NCBI GenBank assembly: GCA_964560655.1
Contig: CAZLLR010000001.1
Span: forward strand, 1-64,000
Length of the DNA: 64,000 nucleotides
DNA from: GCA-002772825 sp964560655
Lineage (GTDB): Bacteria > Patescibacteriota > Minisyncoccia > GCA-002772825
Direction of reading: 5' to 3'
Below the pieces are notes generated by a model. The model was not told the DNA's origin. It was given only the letters and a program-made list of their open reading frames with translations, and did no database searches. Position 1 is the first letter of the stretch. Each line of letters begins with the position of its first letter. The translations under genes were made by a program, and so were the position numbers. Shown in pieces: positions 23,632-32,496 of the stretch.

Positions 23632-24315
23632 ATGAAAAGAGAGAGTCATGGATATTTAATTCTCGGTGATAAAGATAAATCATATATTTGGGCTAGAGAA
23701 AAAGCAGCTACTTTGCTGGGCACTTTAGATGATGCCCTTATCTCTCACCCAGATTTTACTAAAGAAGATTATGATTTATTTGGGATAGATGAATCAAGGC
23801 GGCTTAGGGAACGTGCTTTCATAAGACCTTTAAGTGGAGAGAAGAAAGTTTTTATAATCTCTTCTCGAGAGTTTACTCCTGAAGCGCAAAATGCCTTGTT
23901 GAAACTTTTTGAAGAACCTCCATTAGGTACACATTTTTTTATAATTACTCAAAACTCTAGAAATATTCTCTCTACTTTAATTTCACGGTTGACGACTATA
24001 AAACTTGAAGATAAAATCTTTACAGAAAATGCTAGTGGGGTGTCAGCAGATTTTTTATCAAGTGACCCATCAAAGAGGTTGTTTATGATAAATAAGATGA
24101 TAGGAAAAAAAGCCAAAGAAGAAATGTCTAAAGGAGATATAGAAGATTTCTTAAATAATCTTGAAAAAATACTCTCAGATAAAATAGAAAAAAGAGATCA
24201 ATCTTTTGTCAAAGCTGTAGAAAGTATATATAAAAGTAGGAAGTACTTAAGTGCACGAGGCATGTCGACTAAACTTGTCTTTGAATATCTTGCACTTTCG
24301 CTCCCTATTCTTTAA
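23632..24315 (+). CDS. holB: DNA polymerase III delta'-like clamp-loader subunit
   Basis: About 227 residues, short compared with the usual 300 or more. The recognisable core is IRPLSGEKKVFIISSREFT, PEAQNALLKLFEEPP and THFFIITQNSRNILSTLISR, which match the delta'/tau ATPase fold including the SRC-like LISR sensor region. The N-terminus (HGYLILGDKDKSYIW) lacks a P-loop, as expected for a non-hydrolysing delta' subunit. The C-terminal helical collar domain is reduced. It acts in loading the beta clamp. Confidence 0.8.
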   Translation: MKRESHGYLILGDKDKSYIWAREKAATLLGTLDDALISHPDFTKEDYDLFGIDESRRLRERAFIRPLSGEKKVFIISSREFTPEAQNALLKLFEEPPLGTHFFIITQNSRNILSTLISRLTTIKLEDKIFTENASGVSADFLSSDPSKRLFMINKMIGKKAKEEMSKGDIEDFLNNLEKILSDKIEKRDQSFVKAVESIYKSRKYLSARGMSTKLVFEYLALSLPIL

Positions 24316-24381
24316 AATAAAGAGATAGGATAAGGAAGGTATTTAAAAAGAGTTGAATCCAGACCATTTTTAAATATAGGG

Positions 24382-24410
24382 TTGACAATATCAATTTTTT
24401 CGTTTATTTT
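24382..24410 (+). promoter_or_regulatory. Promoter of the htrA gene
   Basis: TTGACA (24382-24387), a 17-base spacer and TATTTT (24405-24410), with the ATG 11 bases further on. Confidence 0.55.
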
Positions 24411-24421
24411 ATATATAAACC

Positions 24422-25699
24422 ATGGAAGACTTAACAAAATCACAACTTATATTACTTGCTCTTCTTGTGAGCTTTGTTACTTCAATCGCTACTGGCATAG
24501 TGACGGTTAGTTTAGTGAATCAAGCTCCACCACAAGTGACCCAGACAGTAGGAAGAGTCATAGAAAAAACTATTGAGCGGGTCAGTCCTAGTGATTCAGA
24601 TATTGCTTCTGTCATTGAGACCATTATAGTGTCTGATGAAGATATGACAGTTAAGGCAGTAGAGAAGGTGATGCCTGTTGTCGTAAGTGTTATCGCTACA
24701 AAAGATGTTCCTGTGCTGGAACAATACTTCGTAAACCCTTTTGAAAATGATCCCTTATTAAAAGATTTTAGTTTGAATGTTCCTCAGTATAAACAAAAAG
24801 GAACAGAAGAGAAAAAGATCTCAAGTGGGACAGGATTTATCATCTCGCCTGATGGTATGATAGCAACTAATAAACATGTGGTGGCAGACGAAGAGGCTAA
24901 TTATTCTGTAATACTAAACGACGGACAAAAATTTAGCGTAGAGGTTGTAACTCGCGATTCCATGCAGGATATTGCTATTCTAAAGATTAAAGAAGGTGAA
25001 GGAGATGTCAACAAGACTTTTAAATACGCCTCTTTAGGTAATTCAGACAGTATAAAAATAGGTCAGAAGGTCATAGCTATAGGCAATGCGTTAGGAAAAC
25101 TGCAAAACAGTGTATCAGTCGGTATTATCTCCGGGTTAAACAGGGAGATAATAGCTTCAAGCCCCAACGGAGAAGAGCGTCTTTCTGAGGTTATCCAAAC
25201 AGACGCAGCTATCAACTTTGGAAATTCAGGAGGCCCACTTATAGACCTTAGAGGGAAGATTATAGGTATAAATGTCGCTAAAGCAACCAGTGGAGATAAT
25301 ATAGCTTTTTCATTACCTGTTAATATCATAAGAAAGATAATTTTAGATGTAGAAGAATTCGGTGAAGTCAAATACGCATTCCTAGGGGCAAGATATCTTG
25401 CTATCAATAACGAAGTAGCGAAAGAGAAAGATCTTAGTGTAAATTATGGCGCTATACTTATACCTGATAAAGAAAATAAAATAGATGCTATACTTAAAGA
25501 TTCTCCTGCTGATAAAGCCGGTTTGAGAGAAGGAGATATTATATTAGAGTTTAATAATGAAAAAATTACTAATAAAAAGACTCTAGCTCTTTTTATCTCT
25601 AAGGCAAGAGTAGGAGCTGAAGTTGATTTAAAAGTATTAAGAGAAGGAGAAGAATTAGAGATAGCAATTACTTTAGAAGAGAGGCCAAATAGTGTTTAA
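24422..25699 (+). CDS. htrA: HtrA/DegP-type serine protease with one PDZ domain
   Basis: A 425-residue protein. A membrane anchor (about 8-32) is followed by a linker, a trypsin-like S1C domain and one C-terminal PDZ domain (about 330-420). The catalytic triad is H152 (ATNKHVV), D183 (MQDIAILKI) and S269 (NFGNSGGPL). The PDZ carries DSPADKAGLREGDIILEFN. The family degrades or refolds damaged proteins at the outer face of the membrane. It precedes clpB by 19 bases, so the two quality-control proteins probably share a transcript. Confidence 0.94.
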   Translation: MEDLTKSQLILLALLVSFVTSIATGIVTVSLVNQAPPQVTQTVGRVIEKTIERVSPSDSDIASVIETIIVSDEDMTVKAVEKVMPVVVSVIATKDVPVLEQYFVNPFENDPLLKDFSLNVPQYKQKGTEEKKISSGTGFIISPDGMIATNKHVVADEEANYSVILNDGQKFSVEVVTRDSMQDIAILKIKEGEGDVNKTFKYASLGNSDSIKIGQKVIAIGNALGKLQNSVSVGIISGLNREIIASSPNGEERLSEVIQTDAAINFGNSGGPLIDLRGKIIGINVAKATSGDNIAFSLPVNIIRKIILDVEEFGEVKYAFLGARYLAINNEVAKEKDLSVNYGAILIPDKENKIDAILKDSPADKAGLREGDIILEFNNEKITNKKTLALFISKARVGAEVDLKVLREGEELEIAITLEERPNSV

Positions 25700-25718
25700 C
25701 CAATAATAATTAAATAAT

Positions 25719-28430
25719 ATGCCTGAATTTTCAAATTTTACAATAAAAGCCCAAGAAGCAGTTCGAAGGGCTCACGAGCTTGCCATAGAAAGAGGGCAAA
25801 ACCAGATAGATGAACTTTATCTTCTATCTGCTTTGTTGTTACAAGACGAGAGTCTTGTGATATCTATTCTCGACAGGCTGGAGATAGACATCATGCTTCT
25901 AACGGATTCTGTAATGGATCACCTTGATGAAGGGAACCGGTCAGTGGCTATGCCTCAATCTTACCAGATGTATCTTTCGCCTTCCTTAGGGAAAGTACTT
26001 GAAGCTGCCCAGAAAAATGCTGCAGAGTTAAAAGATGATTTCATATCGACAGAGCACTTATTCTTAGCACTTATCGTTACCCCGTCAAAGGCTTCAGACA
26101 TCTTGACTAAGTTTCAATTAGACAAGGAGTCCATACTAAGTGTATTAAGAGACCTCAAGAGTTCTAAGGTAGCAGATATAGAGACGCCAAAGAAATTTCA
26201 TTTTATTGAGAAATATGCTAGAAATCTTACAACCCTTGCAAGAGAAGACAAACTTGATCCTGTAATAGGTAGAGACGAAGAGATTAGACGCTTAATGCAA
26301 ATCCTCTCAAGGAGGACAAAGAATAATCCTATACTAATAGGTGAAGCTGGAGTAGGTAAGACGGCTATTGCTGAGGGTCTTGCTCAGAAGATTGCCAAGG
26401 GGAGTGTACCAGAACTTATAAAAGATAAAGAATTCGTATCTCTCGACTTGGGTTCTCTTGTCGCAGGAACAAAATATAGAGGAGAATTTGAAGATAGGCT
26501 AAAAGGCTTGATGCGTGAGATAGAACAAGCAGAAGGAAAGATAATCTTATTTATAGATGAGATCCACACTATCGTCGGCGCTGGAGCGGCTGAAGGTGCG
26601 CTTGACGCTTCCAACTTACTTAAACCGGCCCTTGCAAGGGGGCACCTAAGAGCGATTGGAGCAACAACCCTAAAAGAGTATCAAAAGCATATTGAGAAAG
26701 ACCCGGCCCTTGCAAGGAGATTTCAACCTATCTTTGTGGAGGAGCCCTCTGTTGATAATGCCATCTCTATATTGCGTGGACTTAAAGAAAAGTATGAACT
26801 TCACCATGGGGTAAGGATAACAGATGCAGCTATCAAGTCCTCAGTTGTTCTCTCAAGTAGGTATATCACAGATAGATTCCTCCCTGATAAGGCCGTAGAT
26901 CTTATAGATGAAGCGGCTTCAGCCTTGAGACTTGACCTTGAAAGTGAGCCTGAAGAAGTTGAAGCAGTAAATAGAGAGACAATGAAACTTGAAGTGGAGA
27001 GAGAAGCTCTCAAGAAAGAGATAGAGAGAAGCAGTGGCTCTACAGAACGCACTAGCCTCGCTATAAAACAAGCAAAACAAAGAATCAAAAAGATTAACAA
27101 AGAGATAAGTGACTTGAAAGAAAAGACTTCTGAACTTAGCTTGAAGTGGAAAAATGAGAAGAAGGCTATCTCAGAGATAAGTCAGGTAAAGAAAGAGTTA
27201 GAGAAGCTCAGGGTAGAGGCTGATAACGAAGAGAGAAAAGGCGACCTTACAAGAGTGGCTGAGTTGAGGTACGGCTTGATCCCCGAAAACGAGAAGAAAA
27301 TGAGGGCTGAAGAGGTAAAGCTTAGAAAGCTACAAGTATCACGTAAATTATTAAAAGAGGATATTACTGAAGAAGATATAGCGAAGATTGTCTCAAGATG
27401 GACAGGGATTCCTGTCTCAAAAATGCTTGAGGAAGAACAGCGAAAACTTTCACGTATTGAAGATGAGTTCAGGAAGAGGGTTATCGGGCAAGATGAAGCT
27501 ATCACTAAGATTGCTAATGCCATCAGGCGCTCAAGAGCAGGGATATCAGACCTCAATAAGCCTATAGGCTCCTTTATGTTCCTTGGGCCGACTGGAGTAG
27601 GGAAGACTGAGCTTGCAAAAACAGTTGCAGACTTTATGTTCAACGACGACAAGGCTATGGTACGTGTAGATATGTCGGAGTATATGGAGCGGCACACAGT
27701 GTCTAAACTCATAGGCTCTCCTCCTGGCTATGTAGGGCATGATGAGGGGGGACAACTTACAGATACTATAAGGCACCGTCCTTACTCAGTAGTCCTCTTT
27801 GATGAGATAGAGAAAGCTCACCCAGAAGTATTTAATATAATGCTTCAGGTTCTTGATGATGGTCTTTTGACAGATGCTAAGGGAAGGCATGTAAACTTCA
27901 AAAATACAGTGATTATTATGACTTCAAATATTGGAGGAGAATATGTTAAGCAGATGGAGAAACTAGGATTTATTACCGAAGAAGAGACCGAGGAAAAGAA
28001 AAGTATAGAGCTTAAAAGTAAGATTCAAAAGAGCCTTGAAGATAGATTTCGTCCGGAATTTCTTAATAGACTTGATGAGATTATCATCTTCAACCCTCTC
28101 TCAAGTGATAACATAAGAGAGATAGTTGTTAAGCAGGTTGAAATAGTCGTTAAAAGACTAAGAGAGAAAGAAATGATCTTAACGGTATCAGATGAAGCAC
28201 TTTCCATTTTAGCAAAAGAGGGTTATAATCCTCATTACGGTGCAAGACCTTTGAAGCGTCTCATCCAGAACAAGATATTGAATCCTGTGGCTGAATACAT
28301 CGTCTCAGGGAAGATAAGAGGGGGCTGTAGGATAATGGTTGAGGCTGGCAAAAACAATGAGATTATTATAAATATTCCACCTAAGCCACCTCGTAAATCT
28401 ACTAAGAAGAAAACAAAGACTAAAAATTAA
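25719..28430 (+). CDS. clpB: ClpB/ClpC-type AAA+ disaggregase
   Basis: A 903-residue Hsp100. The Clp N-domain repeats (1-150) are followed by AAA1 with GEAGVGKTAIAEGLA and FIDEIHTIVGAG. A middle coiled coil of about 120 residues (about 410-535) ends RWTGIPVSKMLEEEQ. AAA2 has FLGPTGVGKTELAK and VVLFDEIEKAHPEV. The coiled coil is longer than in ClpC and favours ClpB, which resolves aggregates with DnaK. The C-terminus is Lys-rich (PRKSTKKKTKTK). I see no ClpP-docking IGF/LGF loop by eye, but I could not test this exhaustively. Confidence 0.92.
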   Translation: MPEFSNFTIKAQEAVRRAHELAIERGQNQIDELYLLSALLLQDESLVISILDRLEIDIMLLTDSVMDHLDEGNRSVAMPQSYQMYLSPSLGKVLEAAQKNAAELKDDFISTEHLFLALIVTPSKASDILTKFQLDKESILSVLRDLKSSKVADIETPKKFHFIEKYARNLTTLAREDKLDPVIGRDEEIRRLMQILSRRTKNNPILIGEAGVGKTAIAEGLAQKIAKGSVPELIKDKEFVSLDLGSLVAGTKYRGEFEDRLKGLMREIEQAEGKIILFIDEIHTIVGAGAAEGALDASNLLKPALARGHLRAIGATTLKEYQKHIEKDPALARRFQPIFVEEPSVDNAISILRGLKEKYELHHGVRITDAAIKSSVVLSSRYITDRFLPDKAVDLIDEAASALRLDLESEPEEVEAVNRETMKLEVEREALKKEIERSSGSTERTSLAIKQAKQRIKKINKEISDLKEKTSELSLKWKNEKKAISEISQVKKELEKLRVEADNEERKGDLTRVAELRYGLIPENEKKMRAEEVKLRKLQVSRKLLKEDITEEDIAKIVSRWTGIPVSKMLEEEQRKLSRIEDEFRKRVIGQDEAITKIANAIRRSRAGISDLNKPIGSFMFLGPTGVGKTELAKTVADFMFNDDKAMVRVDMSEYMERHTVSKLIGSPPGYVGHDEGGQLTDTIRHRPYSVVLFDEIEKAHPEVFNIMLQVLDDGLLTDAKGRHVNFKNTVIIMTSNIGGEYVKQMEKLGFITEEETEEKKSIELKSKIQKSLEDRFRPEFLNRLDEIIIFNPLSSDNIREIVVKQVEIVVKRLREKEMILTVSDEALSILAKEGYNPHYGARPLKRLIQNKILNPVAEYIVSGKIRGGCRIMVEAGKNNEIIINIPPKPPRKSTKKKTKTKN

Positions 28431-28438
28431 TTCTATAA

Positions 28439-28467
28439 TCTCACAGCGGGTTTATCTTGCTGTGAGA
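28439..28467 (+). terminator. Hairpin after clpB
   Basis: TCTCACAGC / GCTGTGAGA arms around an 11-base loop, nine bases after the clpB stop. The T-tract is weak. Confidence 0.5.
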
Positions 28468-28526
28468 AATAAGAAGTTATAAAGATACTGATGGATTTAA
28501 AAAGTTAATAGGACTATAGACTATAT

Positions 28527-28610
28527 GGGTAGGTGGCGGAGTGGTCAATCGCACCAGACTGTAAATCTGGCGGCTTTATGCCTACGGGGGTTCAAATCCC
28601 TCCCTGCCCA
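28527..28610 (+). tRNA. tRNA-Tyr (GTA)
   Basis: The acceptor stem is GGGTAGG with CCTGCCC (one G-U pair). The anticodon stem CCAGA/TCTGG holds loop CTGTAAA (anticodon GTA). There is a long class II variable arm and T-arm GGTTCAAATCC. It is 84 nt; the discriminator is A and CCA is not encoded. Confidence 0.93.
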
Positions 28611-28959
28611 CAGTGAGTGTAACGAACGAGGAAGAGGAACGAGCAAAACAATTTGCTCGTATAGGGATTTGAAAAGATTTTCGTTATGAATGAGCCGACA
28701 GGCGAATGAATCGAAAATCATCAAGTAGTATGTAATCGAAAAATCCCTCCTTGCCCACCAGAATAGGTTCGGATTTGGTAAAATAGAGGCACCGTGAAAT
28801 AAAGATCTCCTCTTGTGGGGATTTTTATTTTGCTCTGCCTCCACACTAGTCATTATCTCAAAAATGGTTATAATAAAAAAAGCCCCACAGCCTTTAATGT
28901 CCCTATCGGCCAGTGGCTAATTTCATATATTGTCAGGTAAATAATAATAAAATCATTTT
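28611..28959 (+). other. Structured intergenic tail between tRNA-Tyr and bL33
   Basis: No gene was found in about 350 bases. The first 150 contain a 9-base-arm hairpin (ACGAGCAAA/TTTGCTCGT, 28639-28660), an 8-base-arm hairpin (GATTTTCG/CGAAAATC, 28676-28719) and a second copy of the tRNA 3' end. That copy is AAATCCCTCCTTGCCCAC (28741-28758), against 28594-28611 with one mismatch. The remainder has a weak hairpin with TTTTTATTTT near 28806 and a TAAAAT box just before the bL33 start. Confidence 0.5.
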
Positions 28960-29118
28960 ATGGCGCAACCGCAATTAATCAAGCTACAGTGTACTGAGTG
29001 CAAGAGAATCAACTACTGGAGCAGAAAGAATAAGAAGCTCGTCGAAAGAAAGATTGAACTTAATAAGTTTTGTAAATGGTGCAGAGGACACAAGAAGCAT
29101 AAAGAGGCCAAGAAATAA
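28960..29118 (+). CDS. rpmG: Ribosomal protein bL33
   Basis: A 52-residue protein, MAQPQLIKLQCTECKRINYW onward. It has the bL33 pattern of a CxxC pair (LQCTECK) and a second CxxC pair (FCKWCRGHKKHKE), forming the zinc-binding form of the protein. It is a structural protein of the 50S subunit near the E site. It was too short for a long-ORF scan but is unmistakable. A TAAAAT box ends about 6 bases before the ATG. tRNA-Trp follows, as in the classic rpmG-trnW-secE-nusG order, but secE and nusG are absent. Confidence 0.93.
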   Translation: MAQPQLIKLQCTECKRINYWSRKNKKLVERKIELNKFCKWCRGHKKHKEAKK

Positions 29119-29125
29119 TCACTTT

Positions 29126-29147
29126 AAAACCTCCCTGCTGGAGGTTT
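29126..29147 (+). terminator. Hairpin between bL33 and tRNA-Trp
   Basis: AAACCTCC / GGAGGTTT arms around a short loop, followed by TGTG. It may be a weak terminator or a processing site in an rpmG-tRNA transcript. Confidence 0.45.
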
Positions 29148-29152
29148 GTGAT

Positions 29153-29224
29153 GGGGGTATAAGCTCAATGGCAAACTGCAGGTCTCCAAAACCTGACTTC
29201 TAGGTTCGAATCCTAGTACCCCCG
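29153..29224 (+). tRNA. tRNA-Trp (CCA)
   Basis: The acceptor stem is GGGGGTA with TACCCCC. The anticodon stem AGGT/ACCT holds loop CTCCAAA (anticodon CCA), and the T arm contains GGTTCGAATCC. It is 72 nt, with discriminator G and no encoded CCA tail. Confidence 0.94.
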
Positions 29225-29302
29225 CAGAAAAAATATATAAAATGGTCGATTTTTTACATTTTTTATAAATATAGTTAATAATTAATTAAAATATATAATA
29301 TT

Positions 29303-30190
29303 ATGAACATTATGAAATCACTTTCTGTCTCAACCTTATTTATAGGTATTATGATACTCTCTAGTGGCTCTGTCTTTGCTGCCTCTCCTGTCGTGACATT
29401 GCCTAGCGCTGGTCTTACACCAGATAGTGCATTTTATTTTCTTGACCGATTAGGTGAGAATATAAGAGAATTTTTTACTTTTAGTCCTGAGGCAAAAGCA
29501 AATCTTCAAATTAAATTTGCTGGAGAACGTATATCAGAGATTAAAGTGATGGTTGAGAAAAGCGGACCAAAGACGAAAGGTATAGAGCGAGCTAAATCAC
29601 TTTTGATAGCAAATGTGGCTCAGGCTGCAAATATAGTGAGCCAAGAAAAAGCATCTGGAAAAGACGTCTCTATCCTTGCAAAAAGTATTGACGACCAATT
29701 TGACGCTCGCGAGAAATTACTCACTCAAACATTTTTAGATGCGAGAGCAAAATTAATAGCAGAGAGGCAAGAAATTAAAATTAATTTAATTAAAGAAGCG
29801 CAAGCTTCTGGTGATACTGCCAGAGTTGCTGAGCTTACAAAACAGATTAATGATATGACAATTCAGTCAAATGATTTGAAAAACAAAAAAGATGAGATTA
29901 AAACAGCCTTTCGCTCTGAGAAGAAGAAGATAGAGAGAGAAATGGATAAGAAAGATCAGCAAAATGATAAGAAAGATCAAGAGCAAGAAGACCAGATAGA
30001 ACAAAAAGAAGAAGCTGAGCAGGATGAAACTGAAATAGAAGACGAAAATAAAAATGAAAGTGAGCAAGGTAAAAACGAGGCAAAAAAGGAAGATGGACAA
30101 GATAAGGCAGAATCAGATAGCTCTAAAGATTCAGATAAAGGGGATAACGAAGCTACAAAGGCGCAAGAAAACGGCAATCAAGAAAGATAG
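29303..30190 (+). CDS. Secreted DUF5667-type protein with a highly charged tail
   Basis: 295 residues, or 292 if the second ATG at 29312 is used; a TATAAT lies only 3 bases before the first ATG, which favours the second. A signal peptide ending near SVFAASP is clear. A helical domain follows with LTPDSAFYFLDRLGENIREF and FSPEAKANLQIKFAGERI, the DUF5667 signature seen in secreted proteins. Residues about 190-295 are almost wholly Lys/Glu/Asp/Gln/Asn, probably coiled coil then disordered. It is presumably exported and involved in surface interactions; no function is known. It ends at a very strong terminator. Confidence 0.75.
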   Translation: MNIMKSLSVSTLFIGIMILSSGSVFAASPVVTLPSAGLTPDSAFYFLDRLGENIREFFTFSPEAKANLQIKFAGERISEIKVMVEKSGPKTKGIERAKSLLIANVAQAANIVSQEKASGKDVSILAKSIDDQFDAREKLLTQTFLDARAKLIAERQEIKINLIKEAQASGDTARVAELTKQINDMTIQSNDLKNKKDEIKTAFRSEKKKIEREMDKKDQQNDKKDQEQEDQIEQKEEAEQDETEIEDENKNESEQGKNEAKKEDGQDKAESDSSKDSDKGDNEATKAQENGNQER

Positions 30191-30251
30191 TAATTAGGTT
30201 ATTTAAGTGTTCGTTTACTTAATTCTCCGTATTTACATATCTATAATACAA

Positions 30252-30297
30252 AAAACTCAACGGCTACCGAGATTATCTCGGTAGCCGTTGAGTTTTT
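30252..30297 (+). terminator. Very strong terminator (AACGGCTA family)
   Basis: Perfect 22-base arms around a TA loop, containing CTCAACGGCTACCGAGAT, followed by TTTTTT. It is the longest GC-rich stem in the window. Confidence 0.92.
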
Positions 30298-30368
30298 TGT
30301 TAGTTTATTATGGACTAAAAAAATAATTTATTATATTATTTAATTATAGATATTCTCTACCAGGAAAT

Positions 30369-30374
30369 TATAAT
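30369..30374 (+). promoter_or_regulatory. -10 box of the TreT-like gene
   Basis: TATAAT, 8 bases before the ATG at 30383; probable leaderless mRNA. Confidence 0.6.
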
Positions 30375-30382
30375 CAAATTTT

Positions 30383-32329
30383 ATGAATACTCTAAAAAAT
30401 AATAACCATAATCATCAAGCTATAAGGAAACCAATCTATATCGGTATCAACATAGAAAATGATGGCTTGTATATAGCCATAAAAGATAAAAATAAAGTAT
30501 CTGTCAAACATATTAAGACAGAGAGAAAAGAGCTCGATAAAAAGATCTCCGCTTGGTTGTATACTTATCAGTTACTCCACGATGTAAAGATTATCGGTGC
30601 CGGGATTGTCGGACATGAAGAAAGAGAGAGGAAACTTATGACTAATATCTGGCTTAAAGAGGATATTGTCCCCGTCATATTTTATCTTAAAGAAGGAGAC
30701 GCTAGAGAGCGAGCAAGGAAGGCTGTTGTTAAATTGTCTCAAGAATTTAAAGAAAATAACCTAATAGATGTTCGCTTTAACTCTAAGAGAAAGATCCTCG
30801 TTAAAGGATTAGCTGGCTTAGAAGATTTTAAAAAAACTGTCTCTAAGGAAGAATTTAACTTACTTCAGGAATTAACTGAAAAGTTTAAAGAACAAAAAGG
30901 TAAATTGGTATTTTTTAGTTCAACATCCCAAGGTGGAGGAGTAGCTCTGATGAGGCACGCTTTGATACGTTTCTATGAGTTGCTAGGCATAGATGTAAGC
31001 TGGCATGTTATGTCCCCTGATGAACAGATATTTAACATTACGAAGAAGAAATTTCATAATACTTTACAAAATAGCACCTCTGAAGATAAGTTAAGCACAG
31101 AAGATAAAAAAATATTTAATACATGGAGCGAGAAGAACGCTAAGAGTTTTGCTGGTATTTTCAAAAAAGCAAAAGTGATAGTTATTGACGACCCTCAACC
31201 TTCAGGCTTAATCCCTTATATAAAAAAAGAAAACCCCAAAGTAAAGATTATTTACAGGTCTCATATTCAGATTGAATCTGCTTTAGCTAAGAGAGATGGT
31301 ACTCCTCAGAAAAAGGTGTGGGATTTTATCTGGAAAAATATTAAAGATGTAGACTTATTTATAAGTCACCCTATAAAAAGATTCATCCCTCCTAATGTCC
31401 CTAAGAAAAAGACAGTATTTATGGGAGCGGCTACAGATTACTTGGATGGATTAAATAAAAAATTAACAAAACAGCACATGGAATATTATTTTAGCCTGTT
31501 TAATAATATTCTTTATGAGACGGACCAAAGTCCGTTAAACTTGAGGAGGCCTTATATTATACAAGTTGCTCGTTTTGACCCCTCTAAAGGTATCCCTGAT
31601 GTACTAGAGTCATATAAAAAGCTTAGAGAAAAAATGGAGAAAGATGAAAAAGAAAGCCATAAAGTCCCACAATTAGTTATTGTTGGACATGGTGCGATTG
31701 ATGACCCAGAAGGGATGCCAATTTACCAAGAAACAATAGACTCACTTGAGACGGATGATTATAAAAAATATGCTGACGATATTAAAGTTGCTAGACTCCC
31801 CGACAGTGACCAAATCTTAAATGCTTTACTGAGGGGAAGCTTTGTCGCCCTTCAGCTTTCTCATAAAGAGGGTTTTGAGGTTAAAGTCTCAGAGGCTATT
31901 AGTAAAGGGAAGCCGGTAATTGCCTATAAAACAGGAGGTATTCCACTTCAGATAGAAGATAAAATTACTGGTTATTTAGTTAATGATGGCGATACAAGTA
32001 AAGTTGCAGAGATAGTATATAAATTATTGAATGATAAAGAAAAATATTTCACTATGAGAAAAAATGCTAAACAAAAAGTTGAGCATGATTTCTTTACCGT
32101 TAATAACGCTATTAAATGGTTATTTTTAGCTACTGAGCTAATGGAAAAAGGAGAAATTGATGGTAATTGCCAGCGAGTAAAAGAGATTATTAAAAAGCAA
32201 AAGTCTATAAGCCTTCATAGGAATATGTTTATGTGGATTTCCGGTGCTTTAACTGGGACATTAAACTTAACCTTAATCACTTCAAAAAATCTTATTAAAT
32301 TACCTAATAAACTATTAGATAAAGAATAA
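30383..32329 (+). CDS. TreT-like GT4 glycosyltransferase (trehalose synthase family)
   Basis: A 648-residue protein. After about 170 N-terminal residues of unclear fold comes a GT-B glycosyltransferase: FFSSTSQGGGVALMRHALIR, ELLGIDVSWHVMSPDE and IIYRSHIQIESALA in the first Rossmann half; IIQVARFDPSKGIPDVLESY and LSHKEGFEVKVSEAISKGKP (the E-x7-E region) in the second. It matches the trehalose glycosyltransferring synthase (TreT) group, which joins NDP-glucose and glucose; other GT4 acceptors are possible. The C-terminus ends in an amphipathic or membrane-associating stretch (SGALTGTLNLTLI). It is a single gene. Confidence 0.82.
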   Translation: MNTLKNNNHNHQAIRKPIYIGINIENDGLYIAIKDKNKVSVKHIKTERKELDKKISAWLYTYQLLHDVKIIGAGIVGHEERERKLMTNIWLKEDIVPVIFYLKEGDARERARKAVVKLSQEFKENNLIDVRFNSKRKILVKGLAGLEDFKKTVSKEEFNLLQELTEKFKEQKGKLVFFSSTSQGGGVALMRHALIRFYELLGIDVSWHVMSPDEQIFNITKKKFHNTLQNSTSEDKLSTEDKKIFNTWSEKNAKSFAGIFKKAKVIVIDDPQPSGLIPYIKKENPKVKIIYRSHIQIESALAKRDGTPQKKVWDFIWKNIKDVDLFISHPIKRFIPPNVPKKKTVFMGAATDYLDGLNKKLTKQHMEYYFSLFNNILYETDQSPLNLRRPYIIQVARFDPSKGIPDVLESYKKLREKMEKDEKESHKVPQLVIVGHGAIDDPEGMPIYQETIDSLETDDYKKYADDIKVARLPDSDQILNALLRGSFVALQLSHKEGFEVKVSEAISKGKPVIAYKTGGIPLQIEDKITGYLVNDGDTSKVAEIVYKLLNDKEKYFTMRKNAKQKVEHDFFTVNNAIKWLFLATELMEKGEIDGNCQRVKEIIKKQKSISLHRNMFMWISGALTGTLNLTLITSKNLIKLPNKLLDKE

Positions 32330-32438
32330 TTTTTCCAATTTTATCCAGACCTGCTCAAAAGCGGGTTATTTCGCTATTTAATTATCGTATTTTAGAGTCT
32401 CTAAGCAGTAGAGTTTATCCCCAGTTTTGTTTTGTCTA

Positions 32439-32483
32439 GTGGGGGATTGTGGTGTATAGTGTATATAGGTGGATAATTGTGGG
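32439..32483 (+). promoter_or_regulatory. MraZ operator: five boxes at exact 10-base spacing
   Basis: GTGGG (32439), GTGGT (32449), GTGTA (32459, weakest), GTGGA (32469) and GTGGG (32479) start exactly 10 bases apart, ending 13 bases before the mraZ ATG. Known MraZ sites are TGGGN repeats with 5-base spacers, also a 10-base period. This predicts autoregulation of mraZ and of the dcw genes behind it. Confidence 0.85.
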
Positions 32484-32496
32484 AAATATAAATAAA

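Noticed and set aside
28545..28853. 102-codon minus frame with GRDLNPRRHKAARF
   Set aside because: This is the reverse complement of tRNA-Tyr read as protein, a common false ORF.
29867..30177. Several minus-strand frames opposite the charged tail of the DUF5667-type gene
   Set aside because: Lys/Glu-rich codons read backwards give Leu/Phe/Ser-rich frames without stops; there is no independent support.
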